Translations under genes and position numbers: made by a program | Shown here: piece after piece, positions 1-5,357 of the stretch | How positions within the stretch are numbered: the first letter of the stretch is position 1 | Layout: every line of letters starts with the position of its first letter | Source: an uncultured Clostridia bacterium | GTDB taxonomy: Bacteria; Bacillota_A; Clostridia; TANB77; CAG-508 | Length of the DNA stretch: 31,074 nucleotides | Reading direction: 5' to 3' | Assembly: GCA_944390995.1 (NCBI GenBank) | Contig: CALXSA010000014.1 | Span: 1 to 31,074, forward strand | The notes under the pieces: generated by a model | Databases searched by the model: none | What the model was told of the DNA's origin: nothing | Seen by the model: the letters and a program-made list of their open reading frames with translations, nothing else

Positions 1-24
1 ATATTTTCTCCTCCTTCCGCACAC

Positions 25-67
25 TAAAAAATACAGTGTGCAATTTTTTTAATTTACACACTGTATT
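25..67 (-). terminator. Intrinsic terminator-like hairpin (minus strand)
   Basis: An 11-bp perfect inverted repeat (30-40 with 57-67, aatacagtgtg / cacactgtatt) encloses a 16-nt AT-rich loop. Read on the minus strand, the second arm runs straight into a run of six T. This fits a terminator for leftward transcription. No minus-strand gene that it would serve is visible to its right, so it may be a leftover or have another role. Confidence 0.5.
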
Positions 68-84
68 CTACACCCTCAAAAACC

Positions 85-372
85 GAAAAAGGCTCAATGG
101 CCATATATGTAACAGTAACATTAGTCACAATGCTACTAATAGCAATGGCAATATTCATGGTGACAGTAGCAAAAAATAAAGAGCAAATGCAAGTCTCGCT
201 AAAAATAAAAGAAGCATACGAGGCAGACAATGCAAGAGCAGCTGAAATATATGCTAGCTTAACAGGCACTTTAAAAATGTACAATTTTATGGCGTATGAC
301 AGAGTGCTTTCAGCAAGCGAAATACAAGAGACATTTAATATTAATGTGGAGATGTATGGAATTACAACATAG
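85..372 (+). pseudogene. Remnant of pilin-like protein joined to a LamG-domain tail
   Basis: The reading frame from about 85 starts TEKGSMAIYV and continues into a hydrophobic segment (TLVTMLLIAMAIFMVTVA) and a charged helix (KIKEAYEADNARAAEIYAS). It ends with MYNFMAYDRVLSASEIQETF, which resembles the last strands of LamG/concanavalin-like domains. The frame is open back to position 28 (TAA at 25-27) but has no ATG, GTG or TTG before the ATG at 97. Translation from 97 would cut off the KGS leader, and there is no ribosome site. I read this as a gene that lost its 5' end, which now abuts the palindrome at 30-67. It also lost most of its LamG domain by internal deletion. It could be a true 91-aa protein, but that is less likely. 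The family call rests on pattern memory only. Confidence 0.45.
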
Positions 373-470
373 CAAATATCTATGCACAAGTAGAAACAGT
401 ATATAATAAAATTATTTGCAAATAATAATAGAAAATTCTAAAAAAGTATTAAAAAATATTAAAATCTATG

Positions 471-490
471 CTATACTATTTATAGTATAG
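471..490 (+). promoter_or_regulatory. Palindromic operator/-10 region of toxin-antitoxin operon
   Basis: ctatactat-tt-atagtatag is a perfect 9-bp inverted repeat with a 2-nt spacer. It contains a TATACT -10 element and lies 20 nt before the antitoxin start. Antitoxin-toxin complexes of this class normally repress their own promoter by binding such palindromes, so this is the likely autoregulatory operator (inference). The ribosome site agagagg follows at 494-500. Confidence 0.6.
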
Positions 491-509
491 AAAAGAGAGG
501 TGCATTGAA

Positions 510-746
510 ATGATACAAGTAACCAATATGCAAGACTTAAAAACAGCAGTTAACCAAAATGGAGAAATGGTTATTGCTATGAATAACAACGATATTGTAA
601 TGATGAAAATGGAAGAATATAGGGAAACATTATTGAAGAAAGATATAGAAGAACATTTATTAAAGGCTGAAGATGATATAAAGAATGGCAGAGTAAGAGA
701 TGCCAGAGAAGTTTTTAAAGAATGGAAAGATAAATATGGAATATAG
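510..746 (+). CDS. Phd/YefM-like antitoxin
   Basis: This 78-aa protein is likely the antitoxin of a type II toxin-antitoxin pair. It should neutralise the toxin encoded next to it and repress the shared promoter. The N-terminal half (IQVTNMQDLKTAVNQNGEMV...IVMMKMEEYRETLL) matches the short Phd/YefM DNA-binding fold. The C-terminal part, with DIKNGRVRDAREVFKEWKDKYGI, is the toxin-binding tail typical of YefM-like antitoxins of clostridia. Its start is supported by agagagg at 494-500. The last codons overlap the toxin start by 11 nt, a common arrangement that couples translation. The palindrome at 471-490 is the likely operator. The family assignment is by motif, and a RelB-type label is possible. 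Confidence 0.75.
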   Translation: MIQVTNMQDLKTAVNQNGEMVIAMNNNDIVMMKMEEYRETLLKKDIEEHLLKAEDDIKNGRVRDAREVFKEWKDKYGI

Positions 747-1053
747 AGTGGAACTAGCAGACGAATTTTTAGATGAGTTTGAAGATATATGTGACTATAT
801 TTCGAACAAATTAAAGAATATAGATGCCTCAAATAGATTAAGAGAAAAAGTAATATATAATGTTCTTTTATTAGAAAATTCTCCAAGAATGTGTACAGAA
901 ATAGAAAAGACAGATAGAACAGAAAGACAATATAGAAGGATGGTTATAAATAATTATGTTATTTTATATACCATAGATGAACCAGAAAAAATAGTTTATA
1001 TTGCACATATATATTATAGCGGAAGAAACTATATAGATGGTGGTTTATTGTAG
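736..1053 (+). CDS. RelE/ParE-family toxin
   Basis: This 105-aa protein begins MEYRVELADEFLDEFEDICDYI, the usual first strand and long helical hairpin of the ParE/RelE fold. It continues with LLLENSPRMCTEIE, YRRMVINNYVILYTID and VYIAHIYYSGRNY. These match the central beta strands and the C-terminal catalytic strand region (RRMVxxNYxIxY, then V.I..I.Y..R.Y) seen in this superfamily. RelE members cleave mRNA at the ribosome and ParE members poison gyrase; sequence alone does not decide which applies here. I chose the ATG at 736 because ggaaag precedes it and the protein starts as the family does. A longer frame from 700 would add only residues from inside the antitoxin gene. A terminator at 1073 follows. 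Confidence 0.75.
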   Translation: MEYRVELADEFLDEFEDICDYISNKLKNIDASNRLREKVIYNVLLLENSPRMCTEIEKTDRTERQYRRMVINNYVILYTIDEPEKIVYIAHIYYSGRNYIDGGLL

Positions 1054-1072
1054 AGAGAAAATAAGCGTTTTG

Positions 1073-1107
1073 CCTTGAGTTTAAAAGATTAAATTCAAGG
1101 TATTTTT
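1073..1107 (+). terminator. Intrinsic terminator of the toxin-antitoxin operon
   Basis: The arms ccttgagttt (1073-1082) and aaattcaagg (1091-1100) pair over 10 bp with one G:U. The loop is 8 nt and tattttt follows. It lies 20 nt after the toxin stop. Beyond it, up to the insertion sequence at 1266, I see no gene. Confidence 0.75.
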
Positions 1108-1238
1108 ATGAATTTTTAATCTGAATTAAATTGTATAAAGAATTTGCAAATTATGGAAAAGAAAGTATGCATGAATAAAACACATAGAAAAGCGCAAAAT
1201 AGAATAGAGAAAAAAATCGACTTTTTGGCGGAAATTTT

Positions 1239-1265
1239 CCCGAACATTTTTTTCAAAAAAACTAT
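1239..1265. repeat. Left copy of 27-bp target-site duplication
   Basis: This stretch is identical to 2865-2891. One more T on the left side also matches. It contains seven T, C, seven A, itself a near-palindrome. The two copies border the insertion sequence, and such long duplications are known for IS1202-type elements. Confidence 0.88.
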
Positions 1266-1304
1266 GTCAATCATTTTTGAAAATGTCTCAAAATTTTTTA
1301 AACA

Positions 1305-1340
1305 TTAGCACTAATTTTTAAGAGAATTAGTGCTAAAATT
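1305..1340 (-). terminator. Terminator of the transposase gene
   Basis: A 12-bp perfect stem (1305-1316 with 1325-1336, ttagcactaatt / aattagtgctaa) with an 8-nt loop lies 10 nt beyond the transposase stop on the minus strand. The trailing side is AT-rich but has only a short T run, so strength is uncertain. Confidence 0.6.
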
Positions 1341-1346
1341 TTGTAA

Positions 1347-2735
1347 TTAAGAAACACTTTCTAAAAGCATCTTTTGTTTTTCCACAAAGTTATCAAAAAG
1401 TTTTTGTTTCCATGGATGGCTCATAGGTGGAATGTATACTTTCCTAGGTATAGTTTCTACAATATCATCAAAATTCTCTGATATGGCTTGTACTTCAGGT
1501 ATTTCATCCAATGCGAATACTGTGTCATTCACTGTAGCATAAAGTTTCTGGTCAAATGATTTAATCACAACACAAATGGTTCCATGATTAAAATAAATAG
1601 GTGTATTAGCTCTGTTTACCAGTCGATAATACTTGTTGTTGTATTTAATAGAATGTCCTCTGTCAATGGTTCTTTTACACAATACTGCTAAAATTAAATT
1701 AATTTTTTTCTCATCTGGTTGCTTTTCAAATACAGATTTGTTATGATTAATACATAGAGCAAACTGTTTATTGAATTTTTTAATGTATTGAGATAAGAAC
1801 TGATTGGCTTGTTCAATGGTAGTAATATTGGCTAATCTAAGTTCTTGGGGTAAGCGTTGTTGTAAAGTTTGAAAAGCCCTTTCAATACGAGGTTTAAATT
1901 CAGGAACAGAACTTGTCTCAAGCTGAATGCCTAATTGGGAACAGGCATAAGCAAATTGTGTAAAGGTATCTTCTTCTAGCAGAGAAGAACCTTTTCTTTT
2001 GTATTCAAATACAGTTCTTCTGTCTGTTTTGAATTTGTAAGGAATACCATATTTTACCAATATTTGTTTTGTAACATTGTAATAGCCATTTAAAGTTTCT
2101 TGATAATCAAAATACAAACCGACGAGATTACCAGTAGCATCATCGATAGCAGCATGTAAAGCAGTTTTAGTATCTCCAAACCAAAGATGAATACAAGCAT
2201 CCATTTGTATTTCTTCACCAAAATATTGACATCTAGGTTGCCTAGGGTGAGCATCTTCGATGGCAACAATATTGGCTTGTATCTTTTCTTTTTCTAGTTT
2301 TGATTTAGCTTTTTCTTGTTCAAGTAATAATTCTTTTCTTAATTTCTTTCTAGTAGATTTATGGCTTCTAGGAGATAAGATATATCTATCTCTCAAAAGT
2401 ACTCTAACTTCATCAATAGATACAAAGATATTCTCTCTTTCTGCTAAAAACTCGGTAAACACAGTATAATTACAGTCATAGTATTTAGAAACATAAAGCT
2501 GTTCAATTTCATCTTTCAGCTCGTTAGATAAAGCTTTAGCAGGAAGTCTACCAAGGTTGCCATGGATAAAGAACTCTTTTCCTTTTTCTTTGTAAGCAGC
2601 AATCAATCTATCAATATGTCTAACAGTACAACCTAATTTAATTGCGGCTCTTTTCTTGTTGCCATTTGTTTCTACTAATTTTTTAATAACTAAATATTTA
2701 AATTCTTCTTTCATTCTTAACTCAACCTTTCTCAT
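1347..2735 (-). CDS. DDE transposase (IS1202/ISNCY type)
   Basis: This 462-aa protein should cut and join the ends of the insertion sequence. An N-terminal helix-turn-helix region (about residues 12-50, LVIKKLVETNGNKKRAAIKLG) is followed by a basic linker and an RNase H-fold catalytic core. The likely catalytic triad is D179 in QMDACIHLWFG, D238 in KTDRRTVF and E285 in PRIERAFQ. The motifs HAAIDDATG and GLYFD between them are typical of this group. The start has GGAGGG 6 nt upstream, with a good promoter at 2769-2796. The C-terminal 120 residues form a beta-rich domain (KYNNKYYRLVN...) often seen in ISNCY/IS481-like transposases. No frameshift is visible, so the enzyme is probably active. Confidence 0.9.
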   Translation of the reverse strand: MRKVELRMKEEFKYLVIKKLVETNGNKKRAAIKLGCTVRHIDRLIAAYKEKGKEFFIHGNLGRLPAKALSNELKDEIEQLYVSKYYDCNYTVFTEFLAERENIFVSIDEVRVLLRDRYILSPRSHKSTRKKLRKELLLEQEKAKSKLEKEKIQANIVAIEDAHPRQPRCQYFGEEIQMDACIHLWFGDTKTALHAAIDDATGNLVGLYFDYQETLNGYYNVTKQILVKYGIPYKFKTDRRTVFEYKRKGSSLLEEDTFTQFAYACSQLGIQLETSSVPEFKPRIERAFQTLQQRLPQELRLANITTIEQANQFLSQYIKKFNKQFALCINHNKSVFEKQPDEKKINLILAVLCKRTIDRGHSIKYNNKYYRLVNRANTPIYFNHGTICVVIKSFDQKLYATVNDTVFALDEIPEVQAISENFDDIVETIPRKVYIPPMSHPWKQKLFDNFVEKQKMLLESVS

Positions 2736-2768
2736 TTGTACCCTCCTGCAAAAATATGTGATTTTTTA

Positions 2769-2796
2769 ATTATACATTTTTGCATAAAAAATACAA
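2769..2796 (-). promoter_or_regulatory. Transposase promoter
   Basis: Read on the minus strand, ttgtat (2791-2796) and tataat (2769-2774) are separated by 16 bp. They lie 34 bp before the transposase start. Transcription runs away from ctsR. Confidence 0.6.
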
Positions 2797-2812
2797 ACAT
2801 TAATTTTTTTGT

Positions 2813-2860
2813 TGAGACATTTTCTAAAATGAATTATTAAGACATTATCATAAATGAATC
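2813..2860. repeat. Duplicated subterminal repeat at the right end of the insertion sequence
   Basis: Two related ~23-bp units (2813-2835 and 2838-2860), each with a (t)gagacatt / aagacatt start and an aaatgaatt/c end, are spaced 25 bp apart. The left end of the element carries only one inverted copy (1269-1290). They are probably transposase binding sites, giving an asymmetric pair of ends. Confidence 0.65.
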
Positions 2861-2864
2861 AGAT

Positions 2865-2891
2865 CCCGAACATTTTTTTCAAAAAAACTAT
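2865..2891. repeat. Right copy of 27-bp target-site duplication
   Basis: Identical to 1239-1265. Its last base (T, 2891) is also the first base of the TTGACA -35 box of the ctsR promoter, so the duplication has rebuilt the promoter beside the insertion. Confidence 0.88.
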
Positions 2892-2944
2892 TGACATTTC
2901 GAAAAAAGGGAGTATAATATAAATGTAGGTCAAAGAAAGTCAAA
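2891..2944 (+). promoter_or_regulatory. ctsR promoter with CtsR operator
   Basis: TTGACA at 2891-2896 and TATAAT at 2913-2918 (16-bp spacer) form a near-consensus sigma-A promoter. GGTCAAA (2928-2934), gaa, AGTCAAA (2938-2944) follow. This matches the known CtsR box, a direct heptamer repeat RGTCAAA separated by NAN, placed over the expected transcription start. The operon is therefore very likely autorepressed by CtsR and released by heat or protein stress. Confidence 0.92.
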
Positions 2945-3006
2945 GTCAACAAAAACGAAGATAAAACAAAAAATATAGTTCAGGAATGGAAGTGAGAAAA
3001 TTGAGA

Positions 3007-3450
3007 ATGTCGGATATGATAGAAGAATTTATAAAGCAGTTATTTGACGATGAGGACTACATTGAAATACAGAGAAATGACCTGGCGGAGCATTTTAATT
3101 GTGTTCCGTCACAGATTAATTATGTTATTGCTACTAGATTTAAGCCTTCACAAGGATATTATGTGGAGAGCAAGAGAGGTGGCGGTGGTCACATTAGCAT
3201 TCGTAAGATTAACACGACAAAAAGCAATTACTTAATGCATACAATTTCAAGTGTGGGAGATAAAATTACTTCTCAAGAGGTAGACATTTTCTTAAGTAAT
3301 TTCCTTTCATATGGAGTTGTAACAGAGAAAGAAGCAAAGCTTTTAAAGGTTGCTACAAGCGATAATGTGCTTACAGTACCGCAGAATATAAAAGATGAAT
3401 TACGAGCAAAAATTTTTAAGAATATGTTAATTAATTTAGTTGAGGATTAA
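3007..3450 (+). CDS. ctsR: Transcriptional repressor CtsR
   Basis: CtsR represses class III heat-shock genes by binding the box upstream of its own operon (2928-2944). The 147-aa protein starts MSDMIEEFIKQLF, like the SDIIE start of known CtsR proteins. It has the helix-turn-helix (RNDLAEHFNCVPSQINYVIATRF) and the winged glycine loop ESKRGGGGHI (residues 54-63), whose arginine is the known heat sensor and McsB target. The C-terminal dimer/ClpC-interaction domain ends DELRAKIFKNMLINL. I chose the ATG at 3007, which has ggaagtgag 10 nt upstream and fits the family. An in-frame ATG at 2986 would add seven residues but has no spaced ribosome site, and a TTG at 3001 is a third option. It is followed after 14 nt by mcsA. 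Confidence 0.94.
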   Translation: MSDMIEEFIKQLFDDEDYIEIQRNDLAEHFNCVPSQINYVIATRFKPSQGYYVESKRGGGGHISIRKINTTKSNYLMHTISSVGDKITSQEVDIFLSNFLSYGVVTEKEAKLLKVATSDNVLTVPQNIKDELRAKIFKNMLINLVED

Positions 3451-3464
3451 AGGAGGTTTTTATT

Positions 3465-4004
3465 ATGATGTGTCAAAATTGTGGAAAAAACGAGGTTACT
3501 TTTAGATATACCCAAGTTATAAACGGGGTAAAAAAGGAGCTTAATTTGTGCGATAATTGCGCAAGAGAGCTAGGCTTAAAGGATATGAGCTTTAGTATGC
3601 CAATTAGTTTTTCGAATTTCTTCAGTGATTTCTTTAATGATTACAATACAAACATGCTTCCAAGTATTATGGGAACACAAACTTTGCAATGCAAAACATG
3701 CGGAACTACTTTCGACGATTTCATAAATTCAGGAGAGTTTGGATGCAGTAGCTGCTATGAGTTATTCGAGGATAGAATTGAGCCTATATTAAAGAATTTG
3801 CAAGGGGCTAACAGACATGTAGGTAGAGGCTACAGGGAGATTACATCAAAAAGTGGCAACAAGGCAACAAAGGCTACTCCAAAGAAAGAGGAGAGCAAGC
3901 AAGAGAAATTACAAAAGGATTTGCAGAAGGCGATTAAGGATGAGAGGTATGAGGATGCGGCGAAGTTGCGTGACGAGCTCAAAAAACTAAACGAAGGCAA
4001 ATAA
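3465..4004 (+). CDS. mcsA: McsA, zinc-finger activator of the McsB arginine kinase
   Basis: McsA binds and activates the arginine kinase McsB and helps control CtsR and ClpC. The 179-aa protein has four CxxC pairs (C3/C6, C29/C32, C76/C79, C94/C97), which form two zinc-binding sites. A basic linker (about 120-145) and a C-terminal UVR motif (about 146-176, QKAIKDERYEDAAKLRDEL) follow, where UvrB-type coiled-coil contacts occur. The ribosome site aaaggagg lies 8 nt before the first ATG; a second ATG follows directly. The last codons cgaaggcaaa plus the stop form the left arm of the palindromic element described at 3992. Confidence 0.93.
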   Translation: MMCQNCGKNEVTFRYTQVINGVKKELNLCDNCARELGLKDMSFSMPISFSNFFSDFFNDYNTNMLPSIMGTQTLQCKTCGTTFDDFINSGEFGCSSCYELFEDRIEPILKNLQGANRHVGRGYREITSKSGNKATKATPKKEESKQEKLQKDLQKAIKDERYEDAAKLRDELKKLNEGK

Positions 4005-4213
4005 TTACAATTTTGGCGTTGTTAAACAGCGCTGCGAAAGTCCTCGACGTGCAACAAGCACGCCTCCGGCTTTCTTGCTTGTTTGCCTAGCCAAAATTTA
4101 ATTCTTTGCCTTCGAAAAGAAAAGAAGTTTTGGGTTGCCAAAATTTAATTCTTTTTGACCAGGGAGAGGGCACAGAGAGAAGGAGTTAGCCAAAATTTAA
4201 TTCTTTGCCTTCG
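3992..4213 (+). repeat. Family A palindromic element, copy 1 (with repeated right ends)
   Basis: The element begins on the mcsA stop (TAATTACAATTTTGGC) and ends with GCCAAAATTTAATT at 4090-4103. Inside, it folds to an apical hairpin cgtgc-aacaa-gcacg (4048-4062). The mcsA tail cgaaggcaaa (3992-4001) is repeated inverted as tttgccttcg at 4105-4114 and again at 4204-4213. The right terminus occurs three times (4090, 4137, 4189), so the copy seems to have grown by partial duplication. The core is very similar to copy 3 at 18061 and shares ends and fold with copy 2 at 13773. It fills the gap between mcsA and mcsB and could limit read-through or stabilise the upstream message (inference). Confidence 0.8.
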
Positions 4214-4271
4214 GATAAAAGGCAGAAGATTAATTTTACACAAAATTTAGAATTAAAGAGGAGGAATGGAA

Positions 4272-5291
4272 ATGGCGAATTGGTATTTACAAAATGGAAA
4301 GGATTCGGATGTTGTAATAAGTTCAAGAGTAAGGCTAGTAAGGAATATTGAGGGGTACAAGTTTACTCAAAAAAGTTCAGGTGAAGAACAGGAAAGTTTG
4401 CTAGAGAAAATAAGAGAAATTGTGCCAAGTTTAGGACATGAATTAAAATATATAAATTATGAAGATTTAGATGCAATTACGAAACTAAGCTTAGTGGAAA
4501 AGCATTTGCTTAGCCCTGAGTTTGTAATGAATGACAAGAACAAAAAGGGAATAATTATTAATCCGGAAGAAAATATTTGCATAATGCTTAATGAGGACGA
4601 CCATATTAAATTGCAGGTATTTAGCTCAGGTCAAGAGATTGAGAACCTAGCTAATTTAGTAATTGAAATAGATGAGGCATTGGGCAAAGTTTTAGATTAT
4701 TCATATAGTGAAAAGTTTGGGTATTTAACAACTTCTCCAATTAATATTGGAACTGGTATGAAGGCATCTGTGTTAGTGCATTTGCCTGCACTTACTGTTA
4801 CGGGCAACTTGCCTAAAGTGCTAAGAATTGTGAACAACTTTGGTATGAATGTTAAAGGTGTTTATGGAGAAGGAACGCAAAACCAAGGAGACATGTACTT
4901 GATTTCAAACAACCAGACGATTGGTGTGACTGAAAAAGAGATTGCTGCAAATGTAAAGAACATTACAGAGAAGATTATTGAACAGGAAAGAACAGCAAGG
5001 AAATTTTTAGGAAAGAATCAATTGGAGTTTGAAGATAGAGTTTATAGGTCTTATGGAATACTAACGAATGCAATGAAACTTTCTTCAGATGAGTGTAAAA
5101 AGCTTTTGTCTGATGTGAAGTTAGGTGTCGATTTGGGAGTTATAAAGGAGATTGATGACAGCAAAGTGAGAAAGCTAGAGCTATACACCAAGCCTGGAAA
5201 TTTACAGAAATATTTAGGCAAAGAGCTAGATGGCTATGAGAGAGAAATTAAGAGGGCAGAAGTGGTTAAGCAAATAATTAAAGAAGATTAA
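4272..5291 (+). CDS. mcsB: Protein arginine kinase McsB
   Basis: McsB phosphorylates arginines on proteins, marking them for ClpC-ClpP and inactivating CtsR. The 339-aa protein keeps the phosphagen-kinase fold: SSRVRLVRN (17-25), NEDDH (107-111), the glycine loop SPINIGTGMKAS, GVYGEGTQ and EDRVYRSYGIL. I chose the ATG at 4272, which lies 7 nt after aggagg; the ATG at 4266 is almost inside the ribosome site. Several normally conserved residues differ from B. subtilis McsB as I remember it. The loop reads TTSP instead of TSCP, so the active-site cysteine is serine (S155). The GLRAS arginine is lysine, VVRGIYGEG reads NVKGVYGEG, and the phosphoarginine-binding RDxxRA motif reads REIKRA. Identity is clear; full kinase activity is not assured. 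Confidence 0.93.
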   Translation: MANWYLQNGKDSDVVISSRVRLVRNIEGYKFTQKSSGEEQESLLEKIREIVPSLGHELKYINYEDLDAITKLSLVEKHLLSPEFVMNDKNKKGIIINPEENICIMLNEDDHIKLQVFSSGQEIENLANLVIEIDEALGKVLDYSYSEKFGYLTTSPINIGTGMKASVLVHLPALTVTGNLPKVLRIVNNFGMNVKGVYGEGTQNQGDMYLISNNQTIGVTEKEIAANVKNITEKIIEQERTARKFLGKNQLEFEDRVYRSYGILTNAMKLSSDECKKLLSDVKLGVDLGVIKEIDDSKVRKLELYTKPGNLQKYLGKELDGYEREIKRAEVVKQIIKED

Positions 5292-5357
5292 TGGTTGAGA
5301 ACTTTGATGCTGGCAAATCGGCCAGAGTTTATAAAATGAAAAAAGGAGAGTGAAAAT

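Larger units (their letters stand above)
1266..2864 (-). mobile_element. Insertion sequence, IS1202/ISNCY-like, about 1.6 kb
   Basis: The element carries a single transposase gene on the minus strand and lies between exact 27-bp direct repeats. Its ends are inverted repeats: 1269-1290 at the left resembles the reverse complement of 2813-2835 (20 of 23 bases by eye). A second, weaker copy at the extreme right (2838-2860) is offset by 25 bp. These are likely transposase binding sites. The gene is intact and the target duplications are identical, which suggests a recent insertion. No passenger gene is present. The exact terminal bases are uncertain by one or two positions. Confidence 0.87.
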
